Shown here: positions 54,765 through 64,000 of the stretch, one piece after another | How the letters are laid out: each line of letters begins with the position of its first letter | Numbering within the stretch: position 1 is the first letter of the stretch | Notes under the pieces: generated by a model | What the model saw: only the letters and a program-made list of their open reading frames with translations | Told to the model about the DNA's origin: nothing | Databases searched by the model: none | Source of the DNA: Peribacillus simplex NBRC 15720 = DSM 1321 | GTDB taxonomy: Bacteria; Bacillota; Bacilli; Bacillales; DSM-1321 | Direction of reading: 5' to 3' | Length of the DNA stretch: 64,000 nucleotides | NCBI RefSeq assembly: GCF_002243645.1 | Contig: NZ_CP017704.1 | Location: forward strand, 907,501-971,500 | Program-made: the position numbers and the translations under genes

Positions 54765-55781
54765 TTAAACCTCTTCTTTATCGATGATATCAGCAAAAAG
54801 GCCATAAACATATTTCTCAGCATCGAATTCCTGTAGATCGTCCATTTTTTCACCTAGCCCGACAAATTTAACGGGAATGGCCAATTCATTGCGAATTGCC
54901 AAAACAATTCCACCTTTTGCGGTGCCATCAAGCTTTGTTAAAACAATACCGGAAACATTGGTCGCTTCCTTGAATGTCTTGGCCTGAATAAGGGCATTTT
55001 GTCCAGTTGTAGCATCAAGGGCAAGCAACACCTCGTGTGGTGCACCTGGTACTTCACGTTCAATTACACGTTTAACCTTTTCCAATTCCTTCATTAAATT
55101 CACTTTATTCTGTAAGCGACCGGCAGTGTCACAGATCAGGATATCAGCTTTTCGTGCCTTGGCGGCCTGAATGGCATCGAACATGACCGCTGCAGGGTCA
55201 GAGCCTTCACCCTGTTTGATTACACTGACACCTACACGCTCCCCCCAAACCTCAAGCTGCTCAATCGCACCGGCACGGAAGGTATCCCCGGCAGCCAATA
55301 CGACAGATTTACCTTCCGTTTTGAATTTATGGGCAAGTTTACCAATAGTCGTCGTTTTACCTACCCCATTAACCCCTACAAACAAAATGACCGTCAAACC
55401 TTCTTCTTGTATATTCAAGCTTGAAGTCTCTTCATCATCCCCTTGGTAGATTTCAACAAGCTTTTCGGAAATAACGGACTGCACTTCCCTCGTATCAGAG
55501 ATATTGCGAAGCTTGACTTCCATTTTTAATTGATCAATTAGTTCCATCACAGTGTCAAAGCCTACATCAGCCTGTATCAGGATTTCTTCAAGTTCTTCAA
55601 AAAAGTCCTCATCCACTTTCCGGTAACGGGCAACAAGTTCATTAACCCTTCCAGTAAAGGAATTTCTCGTCTTTGTCAAACCTTGCTTAAATTTTTCCCC
55701 TATGGATACTTCAGCTTCAACTGATTTTTCTTTTTCTTCCTGGGTCGTAAATTTCTCTTTTAGCTTTTTGAAAAAACTCAT
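54765..55781 (-). CDS. ftsY: SRP receptor FtsY
   Basis: 338-residue membrane-associated GTPase that docks SRP-ribosome complexes at the translocon. It has a short charged A region with a lipid-binding N-terminal helix (MSFFKKLKEKFT). The NG domain has GVNGVGKTTTIGKLA near 140, CDTAGRLQNK near 215 and TKLDGTAKGG near 283. GAGGAAG precedes the ATG. It is encoded right after smc. Confidence 0.97.
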   Translation of the reverse strand: MSFFKKLKEKFTTQEEKEKSVEAEVSIGEKFKQGLTKTRNSFTGRVNELVARYRKVDEDFFEELEEILIQADVGFDTVMELIDQLKMEVKLRNISDTREVQSVISEKLVEIYQGDDEETSSLNIQEEGLTVILFVGVNGVGKTTTIGKLAHKFKTEGKSVVLAAGDTFRAGAIEQLEVWGERVGVSVIKQGEGSDPAAVMFDAIQAAKARKADILICDTAGRLQNKVNLMKELEKVKRVIEREVPGAPHEVLLALDATTGQNALIQAKTFKEATNVSGIVLTKLDGTAKGGIVLAIRNELAIPVKFVGLGEKMDDLQEFDAEKYVYGLFADIIDKEEV

Positions 55782-55808
55782 TGTCCCACTTCCTCTAATT
55801 CATGAATT

Positions 55809-58800
55809 TTAAACTTCAATAAAGTTTTCTGATTCTTCCATCCGGACTGAAACAAGTTTTGAGACGCCTGACTCCTGCATCGTAATGCCATATAGGACAT
55901 CCGCCTCTTCCATCGTGCCTTTGCGGTGAGTAATCACGATGAACTGCGTTTCCCTGCTGAACTTCCTTAAAAATTGACTGAACCGGACGACATTCGCCTC
56001 ATCAAGTGCTGCCTCGACTTCATCAAGGATACAGAAAGGCACCGGACGCACTTTTAGAATGGAGAATAAAAGGGCTATGGCTGTCAATGCTCGTTCTCCC
56101 CCGGATAAGAGGCTCAAATTTTGCAGTTTTTTACCAGGAGGCTGTGCAATAATATCTACCCCTGTATTTAGTAAATCATCCGGATTTGTCAGTTTCAGCT
56201 CCGCTCTGCCTCCGCCAAATAAAGCTTTGAAGACTTGTTCGAATTCTTCACGGATAGAATAGAAGGTATCCGCAAAGCGCCGCTTCATTTCATCATCCAT
56301 TTCATCGATGACTTGGAATAATGTATCTTTCGCCTGTTGAAGGTCTTCCTTTTGACTAAGAAGGAATTCATAGCGTTCAGCTACACGTGCGTATTCATCA
56401 ATTGCACCTAGATTCACCGTCCCCAGTTCCTCAATTGCAAGCTTGATGAGCTTCACCCTTTTTTGAGCCTCTTCTGCAGGCATCATCAATGGATACTGTT
56501 CTTTAGCACCTTCAAAGGAAAGGGTATATTCTTCTCTCAAGTGGTCGAGGCGATTTTCCAGTTCGACATCCAGACGAGTTAATTTCACTTCTTCATCCTT
56601 TATCACTTCGACAATGCCTCTATAAAGTCGATTTTCTTCTTTCAAGGACAGTTCAAGCGTTTCAACTTCCGTTAGAAGCTCGTTTTTTTCCTGTTTTTTT
56701 ATGGTGATTCCTTCAATTGCTCCATTTTTATCGAGCAATTTCTGTTGAGCCATATCTTCCAAGGACTCTTCCCCGCTTGAACTGTCTGTCATTTCATTGG
56801 TCAGAAGCCCTAAATCATCTTTGTTTTCGGCAAGCCTGCTTGTTTCCTTTGAAAGATCCGATTCAATGCGTTCCATCTTCTCTTTTTGGTTTTGTAGCTG
56901 CCCACGCTTAGAGGCCAGCATTACCCTCAGTTCATTCGTTTCTTCAGCAAGGCTCTCTTTTGAGGATTGTTGAGATTGCTTTTGTTCGGTCATTTCGGAA
57001 ATCAACCGGTCCAGCCCTTCAATTTCCGTTTTACATGATTCCAAAAGTTCTTCCAGCTCTTCAAGTCTTGCCGTTTTTTGCTGTTGTTCTTCTAAATATG
57101 AATTTTTATCCAAATCATAAAGATGCAGCCGCTCATTCACATTTCTTTCCTGCAGCTCAACTTCACGGAGTTCTCCCTTAAGGGTTTGTTCTTGTAATCG
57201 AAGTCTCTCTCCTGTTTTTCTGGTTTGTTCAAGCGTTTGCTCTTGAACACCCACATCCACTTTGAGCTGTTTGACTTGCTTTTCCAACTGATTCGTTTTA
57301 GCTTCCATGGCAGTAAGTTTTTGATGGAGCTCTTCCAATTCCGTTTTCCTTGAAAGCAGGGAGGTCGTTTTTTGCTTTAAGGCTCCACCAGTCATTGAAC
57401 CACCTGGATTGACGATATCTCCTTCAAGTGTTACGAAGCGGAAACGGTGCTGCATCATTTTCGCCAGGTCATTTGCACCTTTTAAATCTGTGGTGATCAT
57501 CACGGTTCCTAATAGGTTTTCAGCAATCGCTGCATGCCTATCATCATATTGGATCAATGAGGAACCCGTCCCCACAAAAGCTGAATGACTCTTCAGCATC
57601 GATAATTGGTTAGCTGATATCTCTCTTGCCTTTATGACTGATAAAGGCAAGAACGTCGCACGCCCATACCTATTTTTCTTCAAGAAGGAAATGGCTTCCC
57701 GTGCATGCTCTTCGCGTTCCACGACAACATGCTGCATCGCTCCGCCCAGAGCCGTTTCGATGGCCGTTTCATATTCCTTTGGTACCTTTATCAATTCCGC
57801 AACTGCCCCTTCAATGCCTCGAAGGGTTTCTTTCGCTTTCAAAACCTCTTTTACACCCTGAAAAAAGCCTGCATAATCATCTTCCATTTCTTCAAGCAGT
57901 TCCTTACGTGATTTTGCCTGTTGAAGGAATTGATAGGCCTTATAAAGGGTGGTTTCTTGTTTTTGATACGTATCTTTTGCCGCATTCAATTTATTCTGCT
58001 GATTTCGGAAATAAGTGACATGCTCTTCAAGCTGCTTTGTCATATTGTCCATCAGCTGTGAATATTCCATTTTTTTAGCAGTGATATCCATTCTTTCGGT
58101 TAAGAACTTTTCATTTTCCATATCAAGTTTAGCATTTTTATGTTCCTGCTGTGTTAGCTGCTGGAGCAGGTATTGTTTTTCGTTTTTAGCCGATGCCTGC
58201 TTGTTCAACCACTCAATATAGTCACTCTTTTTCGCTTCGATCATCGCTTCGATATCACTATTGAATAAGCCTAGGCTTTTTTGTTTTTCATGTAATGTTT
58301 CTTGAATCCCTTTCACTTCCAAGTTCAGTGCATTCAGGATTTCCGTTTCTCTTTCCTTTTGCAAAGACAAACGCTCGACAGCAGCCTCACCTTCCACTAT
58401 CGCTTTTTCTAGCTGTGACTTGTTTTGGGCAGCATTTTTTTTCCGTTCTTTTAAAACTTCTTTACGGCCTTCAAGCTTTTCAAGTTCTTCGCTGGCGTTC
58501 AGGAGAATTTCCTGAAGTCCATTGATCGATGTTTCAAGCGTCGCAAGACTACCCCTTAGGTTTTTGAGATGCGCTTCCCTGTCATGAAGCTGTCCTGCCA
58601 TTTGCTGTTCCATTTCATTATGTTTTTCAAGTTCACGCGACAGTTTTTCCCATTTACCATAAAGTTCTTCTATTTCAAAAACGGTTAAAGCCACTTCTAT
58701 TTGCTCAAGCTCTTCTTTCTTCGCCAAAAATTCCTTGGCGAGGGAAGACTGAATTTTTAACGGCTCCACCTGCCCCTCCAATTCATGGAGGATATCATGG

Positions 58801-59372
58801 ACACGGTTTAAGTTATCCTGTGTTTCCGTCAGCTTCGATTCCGCTTTTCGTTTTCTTGTTTTATACTTCAGGACACCGGCTGCTTCTTCAAAGATCACTC
58901 GTCTCTCTTCAGCCTTACTGCTTAGGATTTCTTCCACTTTCCCTTGGCTGATGATTGAAAATGCTTCTCGCCCAAGACCAGAATCCATGAAAAGGTCTAT
59001 GATGTCTTTCAGACGGCAACCTTGATTATTAATGAAAAATTCACTTTCTCCCGATCGATATACACGTCTTGTCACACTGACTTCATGAAAGTCAATCGGC
59101 AGGGAATTGGTCTCGTTATCAAGGGTCAATGATACTTCCGCAAAATTCAACGCTTTCCTCGTGTCACTTCCCGAAAAGATGATATCTTCCATTTTTGCTC
59201 CACGCAGTGATTTCGCAGACTGCTCTCCAAGTACCCATCGGACTGCATCGGTCACATTACTTTTACCGCTTCCGTTTGGTCCAACCACTGCCGTGACACC
59301 AGGTACAAAATCAATCGAAATTTTCTCTGCGAAAGATTTAAATCCTACAACGTCCAAACGTTTGAGGAACAT
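55809..59372 (-). CDS. smc: Chromosome condensation protein SMC
   Basis: 1187-residue SMC ATPase, the expected length, which loops DNA together with ScpA/ScpB. The N-terminal head has Walker A (VGPNGSGKSNVTDAVRWV). Long coiled coils run about 170-500 and 680-1010, and the hinge lies about 510-640 (around IEGAVAELIKVPKEYETA). The C-terminal head has the signature LLSGGERALTAIALL and Walker B FCILDEVEAALD. The ATG at 59372 has GGGGGAAAGG upstream. Confidence 0.97.
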   Translation of the reverse strand: MFLKRLDVVGFKSFAEKISIDFVPGVTAVVGPNGSGKSNVTDAVRWVLGEQSAKSLRGAKMEDIIFSGSDTRKALNFAEVSLTLDNETNSLPIDFHEVSVTRRVYRSGESEFFINNQGCRLKDIIDLFMDSGLGREAFSIISQGKVEEILSSKAEERRVIFEEAAGVLKYKTRKRKAESKLTETQDNLNRVHDILHELEGQVEPLKIQSSLAKEFLAKKEELEQIEVALTVFEIEELYGKWEKLSRELEKHNEMEQQMAGQLHDREAHLKNLRGSLATLETSINGLQEILLNASEELEKLEGRKEVLKERKKNAAQNKSQLEKAIVEGEAAVERLSLQKERETEILNALNLEVKGIQETLHEKQKSLGLFNSDIEAMIEAKKSDYIEWLNKQASAKNEKQYLLQQLTQQEHKNAKLDMENEKFLTERMDITAKKMEYSQLMDNMTKQLEEHVTYFRNQQNKLNAAKDTYQKQETTLYKAYQFLQQAKSRKELLEEMEDDYAGFFQGVKEVLKAKETLRGIEGAVAELIKVPKEYETAIETALGGAMQHVVVEREEHAREAISFLKKNRYGRATFLPLSVIKAREISANQLSMLKSHSAFVGTGSSLIQYDDRHAAIAENLLGTVMITTDLKGANDLAKMMQHRFRFVTLEGDIVNPGGSMTGGALKQKTTSLLSRKTELEELHQKLTAMEAKTNQLEKQVKQLKVDVGVQEQTLEQTRKTGERLRLQEQTLKGELREVELQERNVNERLHLYDLDKNSYLEEQQQKTARLEELEELLESCKTEIEGLDRLISEMTEQKQSQQSSKESLAEETNELRVMLASKRGQLQNQKEKMERIESDLSKETSRLAENKDDLGLLTNEMTDSSSGEESLEDMAQQKLLDKNGAIEGITIKKQEKNELLTEVETLELSLKEENRLYRGIVEVIKDEEVKLTRLDVELENRLDHLREEYTLSFEGAKEQYPLMMPAEEAQKRVKLIKLAIEELGTVNLGAIDEYARVAERYEFLLSQKEDLQQAKDTLFQVIDEMDDEMKRRFADTFYSIREEFEQVFKALFGGGRAELKLTNPDDLLNTGVDIIAQPPGKKLQNLSLLSGGERALTAIALLFSILKVRPVPFCILDEVEAALDEANVVRFSQFLRKFSRETQFIVITHRKGTMEEADVLYGITMQESGVSKLVSVRMEESENFIEV

Positions 59373-59396
59373 GACCTTTCCCCCTCTACTGTTCAA

Positions 59397-60137
59397 CTAT
59401 CTTGTTGATTTTTTTTCTTTTAAAACGATCAATGCATGCTCAGCAGCATGCTGCTCCGCTTCTTTTTTGGACTTTCCTATTCCAGAGCCCAGCTCTTCCC
59501 CATTCAGGGAGACGGTCGAAACAAACTCCCGATTATGAGCTGGTCCTTTTTCCTGCAAGATCTTATATTGCAGGACACCGATGGCATCCCGCTGGATCAG
59601 CTCCTGAAGCTGGCTCTTATAATCCATCACATGAGAAAAAGCACCCTCGTCTATCTTCGGAAACACGACATTCGTCAAAAACTGCACAACTGGCTCTAAT
59701 CCTTGATCAAGGTACAAAGCACCAATGTAGGCTTCGAATACATCCGCAAGCATGGCAGGTCGTTCTCTTCCACCTGTCATTTCTTCCCCTTTTCCGAGTA
59801 ATACATATTCCCCGTAAGAAAGGCTATTGGCAAAAGCAACAAGTGAAGGCTCACACACAATGGCTGCCCTTAGTTTGGTAAGTTCACCTTCGCTCATCAT
59901 CGGATATTTTTGATATAAGTATTTAGAGATGGTCAGTTCAAGTACAGCGTCCCCCAAGAATTCAAGCCTTTCATTATCTTCATAAGGCTTACGGCGATGC
60001 TCATTCACATAAGATGAATGTGTAAAAGCTTGTTTCAATAAATTTTCATCTTTAAAATGAAAACCAAGATTTTCTTGCAACTGTTTAAATTTATTATCCT
60101 TCATTGATGGTTTACGATTATTTCCGTTCCTACGCAT
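59397..60137 (-). CDS. rnc: Ribonuclease III
   Basis: 246-residue endonuclease for double-stranded RNA (rRNA, scRNA and antisense processing). The catalytic signature [14 protein letters not shown] is near residue 60, with the second acidic site later ([13 protein letters not shown]). The C-terminal dsRNA-binding domain starts at about 170 ([25 protein letters not shown]). The ATG at 60137 has GGAGGG 9 bases upstream; an earlier in-frame start was rejected. Confidence 0.96.
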   Translation of the reverse strand: MRRNGNNRKPSMKDNKFKQLQENLGFHFKDENLLKQAFTHSSYVNEHRRKPYEDNERLEFLGDAVLELTISKYLYQKYPMMSEGELTKLRAAIVCEPSLVAFANSLSYGEYVLLGKGEEMTGGRERPAMLADVFEAYIGALYLDQGLEPVVQFLTNVVFPKIDEGAFSHVMDYKSQLQELIQRDAIGVLQYKILQEKGPAHNREFVSTVSLNGEELGSGIGKSKKEAEQHAAEHALIVLKEKKSTR

Positions 60138-60184
60138 CACACAAAACCCTCCACAACGGTTCAAAAAGCATATTTTTCCTATAT

Positions 60185-60217
60185 ATAAAAAGAAACCTGG
60201 CAGGAATTCCTGTCAAG
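60185..60217 (-). promoter_or_regulatory. Terminator-like hairpin in the rnc leader
   Basis: CTTGACAGG-AATT-CCTGCCAGG (60217-60196; 9-bp stem with one mismatch and one G-U pair, containing the 12-bp palindrome CAGGAATTCCTG), followed on the minus strand by TTTCTTTTTAT. It lies between the rnc promoter and start, so it could attenuate rnc-smc-ftsY or be an RNase III target. Inferred. Confidence 0.5.
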
Positions 60218-60241
60218 CTTTCCTATGTACCATCATACATT

Positions 60242-60270
60242 ATTATCCGCTTAAAGAAAACTAATGGCAA
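60242..60270 (-). promoter_or_regulatory. Candidate sigma-A promoter of rnc-smc-ftsY
   Basis: Minus strand: -35 TTGCCA (60270-60265), 17-base spacer, -10 GATAAT (60247-60242). It lies between the acpP terminator and the rnc leader hairpin. Confidence 0.6.
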
Positions 60271-60345
60271 AAGGCCACTGCCATGCAGGCGGAGCTTACC
60301 CATACATGCTCATTCCCTTATCTGCCGCTGCATCAAACTTCTTTA

Positions 60346-60382
60346 AGCAATAAGAGAAAGCCCCGTTAAAAAACGGAGCTTT
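60346..60382 (-). terminator. Intrinsic terminator after acpP
   Basis: 11-bp stem AAAGC-T-CCGTT/AACGG-G-GCTTT (60382-60372 with 60367-60357, one G-U), 4-base loop, then CTCTT on the minus strand. It ends the fapR-acpP unit. Confidence 0.8.
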
Positions 60383-60399
60383 TAGTCAAATGACATTCA

Positions 60400-60633
60400 T
60401 TACATAGTGCTTTGTATGTAATTCACAGCATCACCTACTGTGGCGATTTTTTCAGCGTCATCGTCCGAAATTTCCATATCAAACTCGTCTTCGAATTCCA
60501 TGACTAGTTCAACTACATCCAGGGAATCGGCACCAAGATCTTCTTTGAAAGAAGCTTCAAGTTTTACCTCTGATTCTTCTACGTTCAAACGATCTACAAC
60601 GATTTTAGTTACTCTTTCTAATACATCTGCCAA
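60400..60633 (-). CDS. acpP: Acyl carrier protein
   Basis: 77-residue acidic carrier that holds growing acyl chains. The 4'-phosphopantetheine site is Ser37 in [14 protein letters not shown] start at 60633 gives the conserved M-A-D-V-L-E-R-V N-terminus and the B. subtilis length, with GGAGG 8 bases upstream. A GTG three codons earlier overlaps the ribosome-binding site and was rejected. Confidence 0.96.
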   Translation of the reverse strand: MADVLERVTKIVVDRLNVEESEVKLEASFKEDLGADSLDVVELVMEFEDEFDMEISDDDAEKIATVGDAVNYIQSTM

Positions 60634-60690
60634 TGTGTTCACCTCCCCTCAAGACATTATAAATTAATTTCGAAAAAAATCAAAGAAAAC

Positions 60691-61434
60691 TTACATGACC
60701 ATGCCGCCATCTACATGAAGAGTTTGCCCAGTCATATATTTGCTGGCCTCAGAAGCGAGGAAAGACGCCACTGCAGCAATATCTTTAGGGTCACCGAACC
60801 GTGCAAGCGGAATTTGGTCCAGCATGGCTTTTTGGACGTCTTCAGGCAATTCACCAGTCATATCCGTTGAGATGAAACCTGGGGCAATCGCATTGACCGT
60901 AATCCCTCGTGAAGCAAGTTCCTTTGCCGTGGTTTTAGTCAGGCCGATCACACCAGCTTTAGCCGCTACATAATTAGCCTGCCCTGCATTTCCGCTGACG
61001 CCGACGATCGATGCCATATTGATGATCCTGCCGCTACGCTGCTTCATCATTTGCCTTGTAACCGCTTTGGTGCATAGGAACACGCCTTTAAGATTCGTAT
61101 TGATCACAGAATCCCATTCATCTTCTTTCATACGCATCAATAGGTTATCACGTGTGATACCTGCATTATTAACCAGGATATCCACTCTGCCAAACTGTTC
61201 GACGACCTCTTTAATCATGCTTGTCACCGATTCACTATTTGCAACATCGCATTGGATGGCGAATGCTTTACGGCCCAATGCCTTGATTTCATCAACCACT
61301 TCATTAGCTTTAGCTTCACTGCCAGAATAGTTGATGGCAACGTCTGCTCCCTGACGGGCAAGTTCTAATGCGACTTCCCTGCCAATACCTCGTGAAGCTC
61401 CCGTTACAAGTGCTTTTTTACCTTCGAGGATCAT
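60691..61434 (-). CDS. fabG: 3-oxoacyl-[ACP] reductase FabG
   Basis: 247-residue short-chain dehydrogenase for the first reduction of fatty-acid elongation, NADPH-dependent. The nucleotide motif TGASRGIG is at about 11-18, NNAG near 89, catalytic Ser-Tyr-Lys in the MASIVG/YVAAKAG region near 140-160, and ISTDMT near 190. The ATG overlaps the fabD stop (ATGA). Confidence 0.97.
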   Translation of the reverse strand: MILEGKKALVTGASRGIGREVALELARQGADVAINYSGSEAKANEVVDEIKALGRKAFAIQCDVANSESVTSMIKEVVEQFGRVDILVNNAGITRDNLLMRMKEDEWDSVINTNLKGVFLCTKAVTRQMMKQRSGRIINMASIVGVSGNAGQANYVAAKAGVIGLTKTTAKELASRGITVNAIAPGFISTDMTGELPEDVQKAMLDQIPLARFGDPKDIAAVASFLASEASKYMTGQTLHVDGGMVM

Positions 61435-62378
61435 GCTTGTACCCCCTTCAAAGTTTCAATTGTTTTAATTAGAGTATCTATATCGGATACCGAGTGAATT
61501 TGAACGGAACGATCAATTTTCTTTATCAATCCGCCCAATACTTTCCCCGGACCCACCTCGATGAACGTATCCACGCCTAATTCAAGTAGATTTTTCACAC
61601 TGTCCTCCCAAAGGACCGGTGAATACAGCTGTTCGATTAATTTTTCTTTTATTTCAGCAGGTGCTGTAATGGGCTTAGCCGTTACGTTTGAAATGACAGG
61701 AATTTCTGCCTGTTTGAAGCTTACTTCATCGAGGACACCCTGTAACTTTTCTGCTGCCGGCTTCATCAATTCCGAATGGAACGGTCCACTCACTTCAAGA
61801 GGAAGAGCCCGTTTAGCCCCATTTTCCTTGGCTTTTGCACTAGCAAGTTTAACCCCTTCCGAGGTGCCTGAAATGACGATTTGCCCTGGACAATTAATAT
61901 TGGCCAATTGAACGGATTCCCCTGTGGCAGTAATTTCAGAAGTGACATCAGATAGAGCTTCCCGGTCCATTCCCAATATCGCAGCCATTGAGCCTTGTCC
62001 ATTCGGTACCGCAGCTTCCATGAATTCACCACGCTTACGCACTGTATATACGGCATCTTCAAAAGAAATTGCACCAGATGCCACTAATGCCGTATATTCA
62101 CCTAAACTGTGCCCGGCTGTATAATCGGGTTTGATCCCCGCTTCTTCCAACTCCTTGACAAAAGCATAACTCGTGGTCAATAAAGCAGGCTGTGCATTAT
62201 AAGTCACCGTTAATTCTTTTTGTGTGCCATTAAAGATCAATTCGGAAAGTGGAAAATCAAGTTTTTCATCAGCTGTTCGAAAAATTTGCTGAGCACGCTC
62301 GTTTTCCTGAAATAAGCCATGCCCCATTCCTATTGATTGTGATCCTTGTCCTGGAAAGACAAAAGCAATTTTACCCAT
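61431..62378 (-). CDS. fabD: Malonyl-CoA:ACP transacylase FabD
   Basis: 315-residue transacylase that supplies malonyl-ACP. VFPGQGSQ at the N-terminus, the catalytic Ser91 in [10 protein letters not shown], and the His in SGPFHSELM near residue 200 are present. GGGGAG precedes the ATG. It sits between plsX and fabG, in the classical fapR regulon order. Confidence 0.97.
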   Translation of the reverse strand: MGKIAFVFPGQGSQSIGMGHGLFQENERAQQIFRTADEKLDFPLSELIFNGTQKELTVTYNAQPALLTTSYAFVKELEEAGIKPDYTAGHSLGEYTALVASGAISFEDAVYTVRKRGEFMEAAVPNGQGSMAAILGMDREALSDVTSEITATGESVQLANINCPGQIVISGTSEGVKLASAKAKENGAKRALPLEVSGPFHSELMKPAAEKLQGVLDEVSFKQAEIPVISNVTAKPITAPAEIKEKLIEQLYSPVLWEDSVKNLLELGVDTFIEVGPGKVLGGLIKKIDRSVQIHSVSDIDTLIKTIETLKGVQA

Positions 62379-62405
62379 CTGTTACTCCCCTGCCTCTATG
62401 ATTTA

Positions 62406-63392
62406 TTATTGTTTTTCTATCGTCTCCGCAATTGTTGATATGACGTCATTTCCAACCATATCGCGAGTCTGGCGTATAGCATTATAGACCGCATTCGCAT
62501 CTGATGAACCATGAGCCTTAATGACAGGGGCCTTCAAACCGAATAGGCCAGCACCGCCATACTCCGAGTAATCCATTTTATTTTTTATGCCTTTTAATTC
62601 AGGCTTTACCATTGCTGCAGCCAACTTACTCTTAAGATTGCTCATCAAGGCCGTTTTCACCATTTTGAATACGCTCATAGCAGTACCTTCAAGCGTCTTT
62701 AACACCATATTTCCCGTGAAGCCGTCCGTTACGACAACATCTGCCGGCCCGCTTAGGAGGTCCCTTGCCTCTACGTTACCTATAAAGGATATCTCCGATG
62801 ATTGCTGCAGTAATGTAAAGGCATGCTTAGTCAGTTCATTCCCTTTTTTTTCTTCTGTTCCGATATTAAGCAATCCGACACGGGGCTTTTCGATTCCCCG
62901 CACTTTTTGGGCATAAACAGACCCCATTATAGCGAATTGAAGGAGATGCTCCGGTTTCGCATCGGAGTTCGCGCCTACATCCAGTAATACAAAACCTTTA
63001 CCATCGATTGTCGGAAGGGTGGGAGCCAATGCCGGACGTTCAATGCCTTCTATCCTTCCGACCACAAACAGGCCTGCAGCCATTAGCGCCCCGGTATTGC
63101 CTGAAGAAATGCATGCATCGGCTTCTCCATCAGCCACTTGCTGTGCAGCCAATACCATCGAGGCGCTTTTCTTGCGGCGAACCGCACGAACAGGTTCATC
63201 GGTACTTAATATTTTTTCATCAGTATGTATAACCCTTATTCGGCCATGTTTCGCTAAGTATTGGTTAATCTCAGATTCATTGCCTATCAAGGTGATTTCC
63301 ACATCGGAAAAAGTCTCGACAGCTTTCATCGCACCCAAAACCTGTGCCTTGGGAGCATTATCGCCACCCATTGCATCTATCGTTATCTTCAT
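62406..63392 (-). CDS. plsX: Phosphate acyltransferase PlsX
   Basis: 328-residue enzyme that makes acyl-phosphate from acyl-ACP, the acyl donor for PlsY in phospholipid synthesis. It begins [20 protein letters not shown]. The central [18 protein letters not shown] and [19 protein letters not shown] segments follow, and an amphipathic helix region near 250-265 is visible. AAGGATG precedes the ATG. It follows fapR by 24 bases. Confidence 0.97.
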   Translation of the reverse strand: MKITIDAMGGDNAPKAQVLGAMKAVETFSDVEITLIGNESEINQYLAKHGRIRVIHTDEKILSTDEPVRAVRRKKSASMVLAAQQVADGEADACISSGNTGALMAAGLFVVGRIEGIERPALAPTLPTIDGKGFVLLDVGANSDAKPEHLLQFAIMGSVYAQKVRGIEKPRVGLLNIGTEEKKGNELTKHAFTLLQQSSEISFIGNVEARDLLSGPADVVVTDGFTGNMVLKTLEGTAMSVFKMVKTALMSNLKSKLAAAMVKPELKGIKNKMDYSEYGGAGLFGLKAPVIKAHGSSDANAVYNAIRQTRDMVGNDVISTIAETIEKQ

Positions 63393-63416
63393 TTTATTTC
63401 ATCCTTTACTAGCAAG

Positions 63417-63974
63417 TTAAGAGCGATACATTTCGAACTCGCCTTTAAAAACCAGTTCATTACCCACGTAGCTTCTAACCTCCACCACGGAACGATCATT
63501 GGTGTGGTCCACGTTTTTGACCCTCGCTTTAGCTACCACTCTTTCATTTTCCTTTACAGAACGAGTAAATAAAATGGATGCTTTCGCAGTTAATGCCAAT
63601 TCATCATTTATGACTGCTACAGCCAATGAATTTGCTTGGGCAAAAAGGTGATGTCCCCTTGCAATTCCATTCCGCTTAAAGACATGCTCTTTATTTATAT
63701 CCAAAATCGAAATTGCATTGTCATCTAAATTAAGATCAATTACTTCCCCGATGATTTCATCCAAAGGCAATGCCCTGATTTCGTCACTGAATTTTTTCTC
63801 GGCCACGCTTTTAATACGTTCACGCAGTTCCGGTATCGATAATTCAAGACGGTCAAGCCTAATGGTCTGGACGCTCACCGAATATTTTTCAGCCAGCTCC
63901 TCATCCGTTACAAAAGGATTCTGTTTAATCGTTTCGATTAATAATTGCTGGCGTTCCTTCTTATTTCTTCGCAT
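63417..63974 (-). CDS. fapR: Fatty-acid and phospholipid repressor FapR
   Basis: 185-residue malonyl-CoA-responsive repressor. It has an N-terminal helix-turn-helix ([22 protein letters not shown]), a linker helix, and a C-terminal hotdog domain ([20 protein letters not shown]) that binds malonyl-CoA. The ATG at 63974 (MRRNKKERQ) was chosen by homology with GGTGA upstream; another ATG lies five codons earlier. The promoter, where autoregulation is expected, falls at or beyond the window edge. Confidence 0.96.
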   Translation of the reverse strand: MRRNKKERQQLLIETIKQNPFVTDEELAEKYSVSVQTIRLDRLELSIPELRERIKSVAEKKFSDEIRALPLDEIIGEVIDLNLDDNAISILDINKEHVFKRNGIARGHHLFAQANSLAVAVINDELALTAKASILFTRSVKENERVVAKARVKNVDHTNDRSVVEVRSYVGNELVFKGEFEMYRS

Positions 63975-64000
63975 TTTGAAGGTCACCATCCGTAGTATTA

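Noticed and set aside
1-64000. CRISPR arrays, tRNA/rRNA genes, insertion sequences, prophage genes
   Set aside because: Looked for repeated units, cloverleaf or transposase/integrase signatures; none seen. The only recombinase is the housekeeping xerC.

Overview
The window is a stretch of low-GC Bacillota chromosome. Gene order and protein sequence place it in Bacillaceae, close to Bacillus/Peribacillus; the species cannot be fixed from the sequence alone. Every gene I can support lies on the minus strand, so the text follows transcription from high to low coordinates. It is core genome: no tRNA, rRNA, insertion sequence, prophage or CRISPR array was seen. The order fapR-plsX-fabD-fabG-acpP-rnc-smc-ftsY-ylxM-ffh-rpsP-khpA-ylqD-rimM-trmD-rplS-lepB-rbgA-rnhB-ylqG-ylqH-sucCD-dprA-topA-trmFO-xerC-hslVU-codY-[fla/che]-rpsB-tsf-pyrH-frr-uppS closely follows Bacillus subtilis.

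Layout. (1) 64000-60346: fatty-acid and phospholipid initiation (fapR, plsX, fabD, fabG, acpP), closed by a terminator. (2) 60270-54721: rnc, smc, ftsY. (3) 54585-49702: signal-recognition particle and ribosome genes (ylxM, ffh, rpsP, khpA, ylqD, rimM, trmD, rplS). (4) 49630-44846: lepB, rbgA, rnhB and the flagellar-export-like pair ylqG/ylqH. (5) 44658-42386: sucCD. (6) 42307-33505: dprA, topA, then trmFO-xerC-hslV-hslU-codY. (7) 32874-4464: a 28-kb fla/che operon, flgB to sigD-swrB, encoding the hook-basal body, type III export apparatus, C-ring, chemotaxis core and sigma-D. (8) 4454-1: rpsB, tsf, pyrH, frr and the first 198 codons of uppS.

How it fits together. FliF/FliG/FliM/FliY form the MS- and C-rings. 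FlhA/FlhB/FliOPQR with FliH/I/J form the export gate and ATPase. FlgB/C/E, FliE, FlgD and FliK build and measure the rod and hook. CheA/W/Y/C/D signal to the switch, and SigD then turns on late genes. CodY, encoded just upstream of the operon, is a known nutritional repressor of it in B. subtilis.

Most notable observations. cheB is broken twice (a -1 frameshift and an in-frame TAA), leaving an otherwise intact chemotaxis set without a readable methylesterase. The fliE-fliF gap can form two mutually exclusive hairpins, one of which buries the fliF ribosome-binding site. swrD has no normal start codon and sits behind a strong hairpin. Other dyads and leader structures precede rpsB, tsf, rnc, ylxM, sucC and flgB. 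A few possible small ORFs lie in long intergenic gaps and are offered at low confidence.
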